Of a stretch of DNA of 64,000 bases, positions 9,498 to 19,070 are shown one piece after another. The DNA is from an uncultured Apibacter sp. (lineage in GTDB: Bacteria; Bacteroidota; Bacteroidia; Flavobacteriales; Weeksellaceae). Numbering within the stretch: the stretch's first letter is position 1; every line of letters begins with the position of its first letter. Location: the NCBI GenBank assembly GCA_945280365.1, contig CALYQD010000013.1, positions 1 through 64,000 on the forward strand. The letters run 5' to 3'. The notes under the pieces are model-generated. The model was not told where the DNA came from. It saw only the letters and a program-made list of their open reading frames with translations, and made no database searches. The position numbers and the translations under genes are program-made.

Positions 9498-10913
9498 ATG
9501 AGAAAATATATAATAATTATTTTATTTGGATTATTCAATTTTATTCTTTCCTGTAATAATGATTTTAGTGAAGATTTAGATACTAAATTTAGTTCAGGTG
9601 AGGCAGACTTTTCCAGATATGTGGCTTTGGGAGGCTCATTTACTTCAGGATTTAGAGATAATGCACTTTATATTTCCGGACAAAACGAATCATTTCCTTT
9701 AATTGTTGCAGAACAAATGAAACGAATAGGAGGGGGGGATTTTAGGAGTCCTTATATGGCTGATGATTTAGGAGGAATATCTGAAGCAAAGGTGGATAAT
9801 AAAAAAATATTGGTAGTTTCTGAAGGTTCTCTTACACCAATAACTTCTCCGGGAGAAGGAACAACTACTTTGACAAATATCTATTCACAAAGTTTTTATC
9901 AAAATATGGGTATACCGGGTGCTAAATCTTTTCATTTGACGGCAGCTGGTTATGGAAATCCATTGAATTTATTCTCAAAAAAGGCAAATCCTTATTTTGT
10001 GCGTTTTGCATCTAATCCAAATTCAACAGCTTTAGAAGATGCAATAGCTCAAGATCCAACATTCTTTTCTTTATGGATCGGAATCAATGATGTTTTAGGT
10101 TATGCTACTTCAGGGGGTGATGGCTCTAATGTTATTACAGATATTTCAACTTTCCAAAATGTGTATACCAAACTAATTGAAACCTTAGTTTCGAAATCTG
10201 CAAAGGGAGTGGTGGCTAATTTACCAGATATTACTGATTTTCCATATTTTAATAAAATTACTCCAAAACCATTTAAAGCCAATCAATTTACTTTAGAGCA
10301 AATAAAAAAATTAAATGCATCTTATAAAAGTTATAATGACGGTTTAGATCAGGCAAAAGCCAATCATATTATTTCTGCAGAGGAATTGATTGCTCGAAAA
10401 ATAATTTTTGTGGAAGGTCAGGCTAATGGGGCGGTAATTATTGATAAGTATCTTACAAATTTGGATAGTATGGGGCTTCCTTCCATAAGAATGTCTAACT
10501 CAGGAGATTTGTTCCTTTTGTCCGTATCTTTAATCTTAAAAGCTGGAGGTGGAACATCAAAACCGATTGAAGATCAGTATGTATTAACCGATAAAGAGAT
10601 TATTAATATTAGGGAAGCAATAAAAGCATATAACCATATAATTGAAAATCTTGCGAAACAGTATAATTTAGCCTATACAAATATTCAATCATTGGTTAGC
10701 CAATTAAAAACTAAAGACGGGGTTATTTATGATGGAGTAAATTATACCAATCAATTTATAACAGGGGGATTTTTTTCATTGGACGGCATTCATCCCACAG
10801 GAAGAGGATATGCTTTTATAGCTAATGAATTTATAAAAGCTATAAATCAAAAGTATGGTTCTAATCTTCCGTTGGTAAATCCAAATATATACCAGTCAGT
10901 TAAGTTTCCTTAA
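9498..10913 (+). CDS. SGNH/GDSL-type hydrolase lipoprotein
   Basis: A probable surface or periplasmic lipoprotein esterase. The signal peptide ends in the lipobox ILSC with Cys19 as the lipid-modified residue. The nucleophile block is ALGGSFTSG (Ser47), a variant of GDSL. WIGINDVLG provides the SGNH Asn block, and DGIHPTGRGYAF near the end provides the Asp-His pair. At 471 aa it matches a flavobacterial family that I know only as an SGNH/GDSL hydrolase, with unproven substrate. It follows the FadL-type gene by 9 bases and ends at a strong terminator. A run of seven G lies within the coding region at 9732-9738. Confidence 0.85.
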   Translation: MRKYIIIILFGLFNFILSCNNDFSEDLDTKFSSGEADFSRYVALGGSFTSGFRDNALYISGQNESFPLIVAEQMKRIGGGDFRSPYMADDLGGISEAKVDNKKILVVSEGSLTPITSPGEGTTTLTNIYSQSFYQNMGIPGAKSFHLTAAGYGNPLNLFSKKANPYFVRFASNPNSTALEDAIAQDPTFFSLWIGINDVLGYATSGGDGSNVITDISTFQNVYTKLIETLVSKSAKGVVANLPDITDFPYFNKITPKPFKANQFTLEQIKKLNASYKSYNDGLDQAKANHIISAEELIARKIIFVEGQANGAVIIDKYLTNLDSMGLPSIRMSNSGDLFLLSVSLILKAGGGTSKPIEDQYVLTDKEIINIREAIKAYNHIIENLAKQYNLAYTNIQSLVSQLKTKDGVIYDGVNYTNQFITGGFFSLDGIHPTGRGYAFIANEFIKAINQKYGSNLPLVNPNIYQSVKFP

Positions 10914-10932
10914 AGATAAAGCTTTTGCGTAA

Positions 10933-10963
10933 AAAACTGAACAAATTTTTGTTCAGTTTTTTT
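10933..10963 (+). terminator. terminator of the FadL-SGNH operon
   Basis: A 10-bp perfect stem AAAACTGAAC/GTTCAGTTTT (10933-10942 with 10951-10960) is followed by T residues. Confidence 0.85.
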
Positions 10964-10984
10964 ATAGAGTGAGTAAAAAAATCA

Positions 10985-10992
10985 TAAATTTG
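10985..10992 (+). promoter_or_regulatory. -7 element for prs
   Basis: TAAATTTG matches TAnnTTTG and lies 39 bases upstream of the prs start codon. Confidence 0.55.
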
Positions 10993-11031
10993 CAATACTC
11001 GTTTTCAGAAAAATTTTTTTAACACATATAA

Positions 11032-11967
11032 ATGATTCAACCAGTCCATATTTTCTCGACTAGAGAAAGTGTTTCTTTAGCAGAAAAAATATCACAAAGT
11101 TATGGAATGCCTTTAGGAAAAATGAGTTTCTTTGATTTTAGTGATGGTGAATACCAACCTTGTTTAGAAGAATCTGTAAGAGGATCCAGAGTTTTTATTA
11201 TAGGCTCTACTTTTCCACCAGCGGATAATTTAATGGAAATGTTGTTGATGATAGATGCCGCTAAAAGAGCATCTGCAGATAAAATCACAGCAGTAATTCC
11301 CTATTTTGGTTTGGCTCGTCAAGACAGAAAAGATAAACCTCGTGTTCCTATAGGAGCAAAATTGGTAGCTAATTTATTAACTGCTGCTGGAGCAACGCGT
11401 GTTATGACAATGGATTTACACGCAGATCAAATTCAAGGATTCTTTGAAATTCCGGTTGATCATTTATTTGCTTCCGCAATATTTATAAATTATGTTAAGT
11501 CATTAAAATTAGAAAACTTAACTATTGCTTCTCCTGATATGGGGGGGGCAAAAAGGGCGAGATCTTATGCTGGGTATTTAGATGCTGACGTAGTTATTTG
11601 CTATAAAGAGAGAAAAAAAGCTAATAATGTTGATTTTATGACGTTGATTGGAGACGTAAAGGGGAGAAATGTGATTTTAGTTGACGATATGATTGACACT
11701 GCGGGGACTTTAACAAAGGCGGCTGATATACTCATGGATGCTGGAGCTACCAGTGTTCGAGCAATGGCAACTCATGCAATTTTTTCAGGAGCTGCATATG
11801 ATCGAATAAATGATTCTAAATTGGAGGAAGTGATTGTAACAGATTCAATTCCGTTAAAAAATACTTTCGTAAGTAAAATAAAAGTACTATCTTGCGCTCC
11901 TTTGTTTGGAGAAGTGATGAACTTAGTACACAACAGAGAATCAATAAGCAAAAAATTTATAATGTAA
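11032..11967 (+). CDS. prs: ribose-phosphate pyrophosphokinase
   Basis: Makes PRPP from ribose-5-phosphate and ATP for purine, pyrimidine, His, Trp and NAD synthesis. The 311-aa protein has the class I signatures: RQDRK (96-100), MDLHADQIQGFF from residue 127, and the PRPP-binding loop VDDMIDTAGT (217-226). The length is normal. It is followed after 6 bases by rplY, a common flavobacterial pairing. A run of eight G (11541-11548) sits in frame within the codons for Met-Gly-Gly-Ala, which is unusual in such A+T-rich DNA. Confidence 0.97.
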   Translation: MIQPVHIFSTRESVSLAEKISQSYGMPLGKMSFFDFSDGEYQPCLEESVRGSRVFIIGSTFPPADNLMEMLLMIDAAKRASADKITAVIPYFGLARQDRKDKPRVPIGAKLVANLLTAAGATRVMTMDLHADQIQGFFEIPVDHLFASAIFINYVKSLKLENLTIASPDMGGAKRARSYAGYLDADVVICYKERKKANNVDFMTLIGDVKGRNVILVDDMIDTAGTLTKAADILMDAGATSVRAMATHAIFSGAAYDRINDSKLEEVIVTDSIPLKNTFVSKIKVLSCAPLFGEVMNLVHNRESISKKFIM

Positions 11968-11973
11968 TATTAT

Positions 11974-12555
11974 ATGAAATCAATTACAATTCAAGGAGAA
12001 AAAAGAGAAAGCGTAGGCAAGAATTCATCAAAAGCCTTACGTAATGCTGAAAAAGTTCCTTGTGTTGTTTATGGAGAAAAAAATGTAATCCATTTTTCAA
12101 CTAAAGAAAGAAGTTTTACTAATTTAGTTTATACTCCTGAAGCACACACAGTTACTTTAGAAATAGATGGAGAGAAAATTGAAGCTATTTTACAAGATTT
12201 ACAATTCCATCCGGTAACAGATAAAATTATACATGCTGATTTTTATCAAATTAATCCAGAAAAATTTGTTACTATGGAGGTGCCTGTAGTAATTACCGGT
12301 AGATCAAAAGGAGTTGTAAGAGGTGGAGTTTTACGTGTTAACTTAAGAAAACTTAGAGTAAAAGCACTTCCTGCAAATCTACCTGATGAAATCGTGATAG
12401 ATGTAACTTCTTTAGATGTAGGAAATAAATTTGAAGTGTCTAAAGTTGAACTAAAAGATTTTCAAATATTGCATCCGGCAAATACAGTAATTGCAGCAGT
12501 GAAAACTTCAAGAAATGTTAAAGCTGCATCTGCGGATAGTGATTCAGAAAGCTAA
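11974..12555 (+). CDS. rplY: 50S ribosomal protein L25 (CTC family)
   Basis: The 5S rRNA-binding ribosomal protein L25 in its long, two-domain CTC form. The N-terminal domain (about residues 1-95) contains [20 protein letters not shown], and the C-terminal beta domain (about 96-190) includes [16 protein letters not shown]. The 193-aa length is usual for Bacteroidota. It overlaps no other gene, follows prs by 6 bases and ends before a strong terminator, so the two form a prs-rplY operon. Confidence 0.95.
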   Translation: MKSITIQGEKRESVGKNSSKALRNAEKVPCVVYGEKNVIHFSTKERSFTNLVYTPEAHTVTLEIDGEKIEAILQDLQFHPVTDKIIHADFYQINPEKFVTMEVPVVITGRSKGVVRGGVLRVNLRKLRVKALPANLPDEIVIDVTSLDVGNKFEVSKVELKDFQILHPANTVIAAVKTSRNVKAASADSDSES

Positions 12556-12610
12556 GAATTATCTTGTTTTCAAACTAACAAAAATATATAGTTTCTATAT
12601 CAAGCATAAT

Positions 12611-12637
12611 AAAAGCTGTTCATTTGAACAGCTTTTT
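12611..12637 (+). terminator. terminator of prs-rplY
   Basis: An 11-bp perfect stem AAAAGCTGTTC/GAACAGCTTTT with a 4-base loop is followed by T residues. It lies between convergent genes and its symmetry could also serve the minus strand. Confidence 0.85.
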
Positions 12638-12699
12638 CTATTTTATAAGCAATAAATATTTTAATTAAGAGAACAGTTTTAAAATATATTAGTTTACTC

Positions 12700-13719
12700 T
12701 CATATTTTTTCTTTATTTCTAGCGAGCATTATCACTGAAAGTAATCCCATAATAATCATCAATACCATTTGTAAGCTGTGAGCAAGAATTGCATATGAAT
12801 AACCTATTTCTTTACCCTCATCAGTAGATTTTCCATACTGTAAATATAAAGCTGAAAAACCTAGCATCATAGCAAGATGAAATGCGCCAATTCCACCGGA
12901 TGCAGGAACAAGCATTCCTAAAGTTCCAACAGCTAATATATAAAAGCCAGTTTGTAAAGGTATTGAAGAAGTCTCAGGGAGTGCAAAGACCACAAGATAC
13001 GAAGCAAAAAAATAGCATATCCAAATTCCAAAAGATAAAAGGATGAATTTCATTCTTTGTTTTAATTTGAAAACAGAAAGTAAACCATTCCAAATACCAT
13101 TTAAAAAAGAAAATATTTTTTTAGTTATTGATAATTTTAGTAATTTTTTTCTAAATAGATAGAGTAAAATACCGCAAAGAATAATTATACCTATAAATAC
13201 GTAGTAGAAAGTATAATTTTTTTCAACTTCATGGGGTTCGTTTTTACCTAATAGATCAAAAAATGATAATAGAGTAGAATAATTAAATAACAATGCTAAA
13301 AGAATAAAAAATATCATAAAGACAAGATCAATAATTCGTTCAGTTACTATAGTGCCAAATGAATTAGTGAATGGTACTTTCTCAACACTTTGTAATGCGG
13401 TTGCTCTACCAATTTCTCCCATTCTAGGAATTCCTAAATTTAAAAAATATCCAAAGGAAAGAGCCCATAAAGCATTCGAATTTTTAATCTTATAGCCCAT
13501 TGGCTCTAAAAGTAAATTCCATCTAATAGCTCTAATCCAATAGGCCCCTAATCCGAAAAAGGCCGCAACGCTTATCCAAAAATAATCAGCTTTTTTAGCA
13601 GTTAATACAGTTTTTTCAATGAAATCTCCACCTAAACTTTTTGAAACTAAAAACATTAATATACCAGCAATTAATATAGAAACGAAAATTGTTAATATAC
13701 TTTTAAATTTTTTATTCAT
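12700..13719 (-). CDS. flippase-like integral membrane protein (LPG synthase TM region / UPF0104)
   Basis: A polytopic membrane protein of the YbhN/AglD-type family related to the membrane domain of lysylphosphatidylglycerol synthase. About eight hydrophobic segments are visible. The conserved blocks include WIRAIRWNLLL near residue 63, LNLGIPRMGEIGRA near residue 95 and PASGGIGAFHLAMMLG near residue 273. The soluble aminoacyl-transferase domain of MprF is absent. The exact role is unknown; related proteins are linked to lipid or glycolipid translocation. It lies 144 bases downstream of panC on the same strand. Confidence 0.82.
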   Translation of the reverse strand: MNKKFKSILTIFVSILIAGILMFLVSKSLGGDFIEKTVLTAKKADYFWISVAAFFGLGAYWIRAIRWNLLLEPMGYKIKNSNALWALSFGYFLNLGIPRMGEIGRATALQSVEKVPFTNSFGTIVTERIIDLVFMIFFILLALLFNYSTLLSFFDLLGKNEPHEVEKNYTFYYVFIGIIILCGILLYLFRKKLLKLSITKKIFSFLNGIWNGLLSVFKLKQRMKFILLSFGIWICYFFASYLVVFALPETSSIPLQTGFYILAVGTLGMLVPASGGIGAFHLAMMLGFSALYLQYGKSTDEGKEIGYSYAILAHSLQMVLMIIMGLLSVIMLARNKEKI

Positions 13720-13863
13720 AAATCAAATTACATATTTATATGGTATTATATTCCCTAAAATAATATCTAAAAAATACTATGTTAACACTAATTTTAATTG
13801 GTTATTTAATTCAATATAAGGTAATTAAATTGAAATTAATTATAACAATAAAAAAATATGATT

Positions 13864-14706
13864 TTAGCGTATTTGGAGATTATCAATTAATCGGATATCT
13901 CCTGCAAATACAGCAATAAAAGCTCTATAATTTTTGCAGTCGTCAAATGTATTTGCTGTTAATAGTGTTTCTTCATTAACAATTGTAAAATATTCCAGCT
14001 TTAAATCTGTATTTAAATACATTTTCTCAATTTTTGAAACTACCTTTTGAGGAGTATAGTGAGAAGATAATTCTTTAGCTTTTAATAAAGATTGATAAAT
14101 AAATATGGATTTTTTCTTAAAATCAGGAGTAAGTCTCATATTACGAGAGCTCATTGCTAATCCGCTTGATTCACGAATAATAGGCATGCCAACAATTTCA
14201 ACTGGTAATTTTAAAGCACAAACCATATGTCGTATAATTTGTAATTGTTGGAAATCTTTTTCACCAAAATAAGCTCTGGTAGGATTTATTTGCAATAATA
14301 AACGTTTGACAACTGTTGCCATTCCTTGGAAGTGCCCCGGTCTAAACTCTCCTTCCATAACTAAATCCAAACCATTCATGGCTATTGTGTCACACTCCAA
14401 ACCATTAGGATATAAGTCTTCAACTCCTGGTATATATACAGCGTCACAACCTACGCTTTCTAACTTATTTATATCATCTTCGACAGTTCTAGGATATTTT
14501 AACAAATCATTTTGATTGTCAAATTGTGTAGGATTTATAAAAATACTTCCTATTGTATATTGATTATCCTCAATAGCTCTTTTAAAAAGAGATAGATGCC
14601 CGTCGTGCAAAGCTCCCATAGTTGGAACAAATCCTAGGGATAAATTTTTAGCGTTAATGTATTGGATAAAATCAAATAACTCATTTCTGGTTTTTAATAT
14701 TAACAT
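13864..14706 (-). CDS. panC: pantothenate synthetase
   Basis: Condenses pantoate and beta-alanine with ATP in pantothenate/CoA synthesis. The nucleotidyltransferase signature PTMGALHDGHLSLF (from residue 28) contains the HxGH-type motif. INPTQFDNQNDL and the FGEKDFQQL segment bind substrates, and IRESSGLAMSSRNMRL supplies the KMSKS-like element. Its 280 aa match the family. It is divergent from the glycogen-synthase-like gene, with 104 bases between them. That panC/glgA-like/DUF4270/glmS arrangement is, to my knowledge, conserved in many Flavobacteriia. Confidence 0.96.
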   Translation of the reverse strand: MLILKTRNELFDFIQYINAKNLSLGFVPTMGALHDGHLSLFKRAIEDNQYTIGSIFINPTQFDNQNDLLKYPRTVEDDINKLESVGCDAVYIPGVEDLYPNGLECDTIAMNGLDLVMEGEFRPGHFQGMATVVKRLLLQINPTRAYFGEKDFQQLQIIRHMVCALKLPVEIVGMPIIRESSGLAMSSRNMRLTPDFKKKSIFIYQSLLKAKELSSHYTPQKVVSKIEKMYLNTDLKLEYFTIVNEETLLTANTFDDCKNYRAFIAVFAGDIRLIDNLQIR

Positions 14707-14744
14707 ATTTTAGCTTTTTGTGACAAATGTCAGGGTTTAAAATG

Positions 14745-14752
14745 CAAACTTA
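14745..14752 (-). promoter_or_regulatory. -7 element for panC
   Basis: The minus strand reads TAAGTTTG, matching TAnnTTTG, 39 bases upstream of panC. Confidence 0.5.
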
Positions 14753-14774
14753 CTACAGTTTGATTAATTTTTTG

Positions 14775-14782
14775 TAACTTTG
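14775..14782 (+). promoter_or_regulatory. -7 element for the glgA-like/DUF4270 genes
   Basis: TAACTTTG matches TAnnTTTG and lies 28 bases upstream of the start codon, back to back with the panC promoter. Confidence 0.55.
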
Positions 14783-14810
14783 TTAAATTATAATCAGCCT
14801 TCAATTTATA

Positions 14811-15620
14811 ATGAGTTCAAAAAGAATACTTCATGTTACTTCTGAATTAGTACCGTATTTTGACGAAAATCCAATTTCATCAGGAGTTTACAATTTAGCC
14901 AAACAAATGTTTGCACAAGGAAATGATGTTAGAATCTTTATGCCTAGATTTGGGCAAATAAATGAAAGAAGATTCCAGCTTCACGAGGTGATCAGGTTAT
15001 CAGGTATGAATTTGATTATAAATGATCTTGATCAACCTTTAGTTATTAAAGTTGCCTCACTTCCTGGAGAAAGGATGCAAGTATATTTTATAGAAAATCA
15101 TGAATATTTTAAAAGAAAATCGCCGTATAAAGATGAAACCGATGAGTGGTTTGAAGATAATGATGAACGAGCTGTTTTTTTTACAAAAGGCGTTTTAGAA
15201 ACTATAAAAAAATTAAATTGGATACCTGATATTATTCATTTACATGGATGGATGGCAAGCTTTTTACCAATTTATTTAAAAACTAATTATGCTAATGATG
15301 CATTCTTTAGTGATATAAAAGTTATTACATCTGTGTATAATCAAGGAAGCAACGGGACATTTAGTAGTAACCTTAAAGATATTTTGGAATTTGATAATAT
15401 TAATACTAGTAAATTAAAATATTTAATTGATAATAAATATGTTAGTATTATTAAAGAAGCTATGAAAGATTCGGATACTGTTGTAAAAGGTGAAGAAGTT
15501 TTAATTGACGAATTGGAAGATATGTTCAAACAATTGAATAATCCTAAATTTAATTTTATTCAAAACGAAGATGTCAAAGAAATTTATCACGTTACAAGTG
15601 AAATAAAGATCCAAGAGTAA
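14811..15620 (+). CDS. glycogen/starch synthase N-terminal-domain protein
   Basis: Resembles only the N-terminal Rossmann half of GT5 glycogen synthases. It opens with KRILHVTSELVPYF and has LHGWMASFLPIYL in the position of the acceptor-side His motif. At 269 aa it lacks the C-terminal GT-B half that binds ADP-glucose. The usual KxGGL glycine-rich loop is replaced by SSGVYN, so a canonical glycogen synthase activity is doubtful. The frame is intact and the gene precedes a DUF4270 lipoprotein by 7 bases, so this is a conserved short family and not a truncation. Its role may be regulatory or in surface polysaccharide handling, but that is inference. Confidence 0.75.
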   Translation: MSSKRILHVTSELVPYFDENPISSGVYNLAKQMFAQGNDVRIFMPRFGQINERRFQLHEVIRLSGMNLIINDLDQPLVIKVASLPGERMQVYFIENHEYFKRKSPYKDETDEWFEDNDERAVFFTKGVLETIKKLNWIPDIIHLHGWMASFLPIYLKTNYANDAFFSDIKVITSVYNQGSNGTFSSNLKDILEFDNINTSKLKYLIDNKYVSIIKEAMKDSDTVVKGEEVLIDELEDMFKQLNNPKFNFIQNEDVKEIYHVTSEIKIQE

Positions 15621-15627
15621 AACAAAT

Positions 15628-17142
15628 ATGAAAATACTTAAATCAAAGATAAAGTTATTTTTTTTATCCTTACTGCCTGCATTTATTTTATTAAGTTGTG
15701 AAAATGATACCACAGATGTAGGAGCAGACCTTATCCCGGGGAAATTAGAAGGGAGAAATACATTCGTAGATTTAGTGGCTTATAATGTTTATAATAACGA
15801 TACCATTAGGGCTGATTACAACACTTTGGGTAGTGGTTTAATAGGTGTCTATGAAGATAATACTTTTGGAAAATCCAAAGCATCCTTTGCTATACAAGTA
15901 CGGTTAAGTGTTTCTGATGAAATAAAAGGTAAAATTCAGAAAGTAGATTCTGTTATATTAAGCATTAATCCGCCATTTAATGCATCTTCCTACAAAGAAA
16001 GAAAAATCGTTCTAAACCCCGCAAGTTCAAGTGGAATAGATACCATTAAGTATGTTAAAAAATATACATTAGCATCTTTTTTAGGTAAATCCGGTAACGC
16101 TATGGCAGTGGATGTAAATAGAATAAATACCTTTTTAAAGTCAACCTCATCAAAGTTCTATTCAAGTGAAACAATTGATATAGGCGATAAATTGGGAACT
16201 GCGGTACTCGGTGATTCCTTAACTAGCATTTCAGTAAGAACAAGTGAGGGAACGGTTATTACAGAGCCTACGACGGCAGGTTATAGAATTAAGCTAGATC
16301 CCGATTATTTCAAGGAACACTTCTTTGGTAAAAAAGGAAGTGCCGATATAAGTGATAATTCCAGATTTATTCAGTATTTTAAAGGGATAAAAATACACCC
16401 TATTGATGAAAACTCAAAATTTATGTTTAACTTCCCTGTTAATAAAATGACTCTGGTAGCTTACTATAAATATAAAGAGAACCCATCAGATAGTTATACC
16501 ACTGCGACATATTCATTTTCAATGAATTCAGCATATAACTCTGTGGTCGGAGAATATAATTTTTACCATCGTAATTCAGCTAGTTCTCAATTTATGGAAC
16601 AAATGAATAATCCGGATAAACAAAATGGAGAATCAGTATTATTTTTGCAAGGTATGGGGGGACCATCTATTCATATAAAATTAAACGACTCACAATTAGA
16701 GGCGATTAGAGATTCTATACAAAATCATAATTGGGCTATAACAGGAGCAAAATTAAAATTTTATCTTACGGAAAATGTTTCATCCAAACCGGATTATATT
16801 TATGGTTATAATTATACTCAAAAAAAGTTTTTGCCTGATCTAACCTATTATTCTGCTATAGCAGGCTACTTCTTCAATCCAAAGTACGATTTTGACTCTA
16901 ATCCCCAATATTACACGCTTAATATTACCAAGCAGATTAAAGATATTGTTGAAAAAAATAAGCCTAATGATGAAATATTAGTTGAAATGGGTAATTTCAT
17001 TTCCCGTTCAACAAATAGTAATCAATATTTAGGATATACTAGGACAACTAGAGCTTATGAACCGTTTCGCTTAACGTTTTATGGAAATAAAAATTCAGGA
17101 GATAAAAAGTTAAGACTTGAAATATTATATACTAAAAATTAA
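15628..17142 (+). CDS. DUF4270 family lipoprotein
   Basis: A predicted lipoprotein with lipobox LLSC (Cys24) after a hydrophobic signal, then an acidic ENDTTDVGADLIPG start typical of the family. The 504-aa mature protein is beta-rich with no transmembrane segments, so it is probably periplasmic or exposed at the outer membrane. Function is unknown. It sits 7 bases behind the glycogen-synthase-like gene and ahead of glmS. The conserved linkage hints at a role tied to cell-envelope sugar metabolism, which remains inference. Confidence 0.82.
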   Translation: MKILKSKIKLFFLSLLPAFILLSCENDTTDVGADLIPGKLEGRNTFVDLVAYNVYNNDTIRADYNTLGSGLIGVYEDNTFGKSKASFAIQVRLSVSDEIKGKIQKVDSVILSINPPFNASSYKERKIVLNPASSSGIDTIKYVKKYTLASFLGKSGNAMAVDVNRINTFLKSTSSKFYSSETIDIGDKLGTAVLGDSLTSISVRTSEGTVITEPTTAGYRIKLDPDYFKEHFFGKKGSADISDNSRFIQYFKGIKIHPIDENSKFMFNFPVNKMTLVAYYKYKENPSDSYTTATYSFSMNSAYNSVVGEYNFYHRNSASSQFMEQMNNPDKQNGESVLFLQGMGGPSIHIKLNDSQLEAIRDSIQNHNWAITGAKLKFYLTENVSSKPDYIYGYNYTQKKFLPDLTYYSAIAGYFFNPKYDFDSNPQYYTLNITKQIKDIVEKNKPNDEILVEMGNFISRSTNSNQYLGYTRTTRAYEPFRLTFYGNKNSGDKKLRLEILYTKN

Positions 17143-17168
17143 AGTATATATTTCTATATAAATAATAA

Positions 17169-17195
17169 ATATTAAAAATATTAAAAATATTAAAG
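17169..17195 (+). repeat. three 9-bp tandem repeats before glmS
   Basis: Three head-to-tail copies of ATATTAAAA (the last ending in G) fill the region where a ribosome-binding site would be, ending one base before the glmS ATG. Confidence 0.7.
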
Positions 17196-17196
17196 T

Positions 17197-19041
17197 ATGT
17201 GTGGAATAACTGGATATATCGGATATAAAATAGCCTATCCAATTATATTAAACGGTTTAAAAAGGTTAGAATACAGAGGATATGATAGTGCTGGAATAGT
17301 TTTAAATGAAAATGGTACTTTTAAACTAAGAAAAACCAAAGGTTCAGTATCTGATTTAATAGCAAAATGTAAAGATTTAAATTCTGAAGCAACTGTAGGA
17401 ATCGGTCATACAAGATGGGCTACCCATGGTGTACCCAGTGATATTAATGCACATCCTCATATATCAAATAACGGAAAAATTGCAATAATACATAATGGTA
17501 TTATTGAAAATTACGGAACTTTGAAAATAATGCTTACTTCCAAAGGATATACTTTTAAAAGTGAAACAGATACCGAAGTATTAGTGAACTTAATACAATA
17601 TATGCAAGACTCTCAAAAGTTAGATTTATCTACGGCTGTTAGGTATGCATTAAATGAAGTGGTAGGTGCTTATTCAATAGCTGTAATGGAAGTAGATCAG
17701 CCACAAGAAATTGTTGTTGCTCGCTTAAGTAGTCCGTTAGCGATCGGTATAGGTGAAAATGAATATTTTATAGCATCTGATGCTTCTCCTTTTATTGAAT
17801 TTACCAATGAAGTAGTTTATCTTGAAGATGGCGAAATGGCAACCATAACTCTTAAAGGAATAGATGTTTATAAAATTAAGGATAATTCGAAAGTTAATCC
17901 TCAAATACATGAATTAAAAACAAGCTTAGAAAAAATAGAAAAAGGAGGTTATGAACATTTCATGCTAAAAGAAATACATGAGCAGCCTCGATCTATTATG
18001 GATACAATGCGTGGAAGACTTTTAGTAGATGAAGATATTATCCAAATGGCTGGGATATGGGATTATCAAGAAAAATTTTTAAATGCAGAAAGAATTATAA
18101 TTATTTCTTGCGGTACTTCTTGGCATTCCGGTTTAGTAGGAGAATATCTTATTGAAGATTTGGCAAGAATACCGGTAGAGGTTGAATATGCTTCGGAATT
18201 TAGATATAGAAATCCTATCATTACAGATAAAGATATCGTAATTGCAATTTCGCAATCCGGAGAAACGGCAGATTCGATTGCAGCTTTGAAATTAGCAAAA
18301 GAAAAAGGAGCTTTTATTTATGGTATATGTAATGTTATTGATTCTTCCATTGCGCGTTTAACAGACGCTGGTTCCTATACACATGCAGGACCGGAAATTG
18401 GGGTAGCATCTACTAAAGCATTTACTGCCCAACTTGCACTCTTAGCTATGATTGCACTTAAATTGGCAAAGCACAAAGGAACCATAAGTAAAGAGCGATT
18501 CAATAGTCTAATTTTGGAGCTTGAAACAATACCGGAAAGAGTATCTGAAGTAATAAAAAATACAGAAGATCAAATTAAAAAAATTGCTGAATTATATGCC
18601 GGTGCCGGAAATTTCTTATATCTAGGAAGGGGATATAATTATCCTATTGCATTAGAAGGAGCGTTGAAATTAAAAGAAATATCGTATATCCATGCAGAGG
18701 GATATCCGGCAGCAGAAATGAAGCATGGTCCAATTGCTTTAATTGACGAAAATATGCCGGTAGTGGTTATCGCACCTAAAAAAGGATATTATGATAAAAT
18801 TGTAAGTAATATTCAAGAAATCAATTCAAGAAAGGGTAAAGTTATTGCCATTGTCACACAAGGAGATACCGCAGTTAAAGAAATGGTTACTGAATCAATT
18901 GAAATTCCGGATGTATCAGAATGTTTTACTCCGATTTTAACTGTGATACCATTACAACTCTTAGCTTATTATATTGCTGTATTAAGGGGTGTAAATGTGG
19001 ATCAGCCTAGAAATTTAGCAAAATCTGTAACGGTTGAATAA
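17197..19041 (+). CDS. glmS: glutamine-fructose-6-phosphate aminotransferase (isomerizing)
   Basis: Makes glucosamine-6-phosphate from fructose-6-phosphate and glutamine, the entry step to peptidoglycan and LPS amino sugars. MCGITGYIG places the catalytic Cys at residue 2. The class II glutaminase domain covers about residues 2-220. Two SIS domains follow, with SCGTSWHSG and SQSGETADS motifs in the first and a second in the C-terminal half, closing with the LAKSVTVE tail. At 614 aa it is full length. No glmS ribozyme is visible upstream; instead there is a short A+T-rich tandem repeat. Confidence 0.98.
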   Translation: MCGITGYIGYKIAYPIILNGLKRLEYRGYDSAGIVLNENGTFKLRKTKGSVSDLIAKCKDLNSEATVGIGHTRWATHGVPSDINAHPHISNNGKIAIIHNGIIENYGTLKIMLTSKGYTFKSETDTEVLVNLIQYMQDSQKLDLSTAVRYALNEVVGAYSIAVMEVDQPQEIVVARLSSPLAIGIGENEYFIASDASPFIEFTNEVVYLEDGEMATITLKGIDVYKIKDNSKVNPQIHELKTSLEKIEKGGYEHFMLKEIHEQPRSIMDTMRGRLLVDEDIIQMAGIWDYQEKFLNAERIIIISCGTSWHSGLVGEYLIEDLARIPVEVEYASEFRYRNPIITDKDIVIAISQSGETADSIAALKLAKEKGAFIYGICNVIDSSIARLTDAGSYTHAGPEIGVASTKAFTAQLALLAMIALKLAKHKGTISKERFNSLILELETIPERVSEVIKNTEDQIKKIAELYAGAGNFLYLGRGYNYPIALEGALKLKEISYIHAEGYPAAEMKHGPIALIDENMPVVVIAPKKGYYDKIVSNIQEINSRKGKVIAIVTQGDTAVKEMVTESIEIPDVSECFTPILTVIPLQLLAYYIAVLRGVNVDQPRNLAKSVTVE

Positions 19042-19070
19042 ATTTTGAATAATAATCTAATAGTATATAA

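Noticed and set aside
17143..17196. glmS ribozyme or riboswitch
   Set aside because: The gap is only 54 bases and is simple A+T repeat sequence, far too short for the ribozyme.
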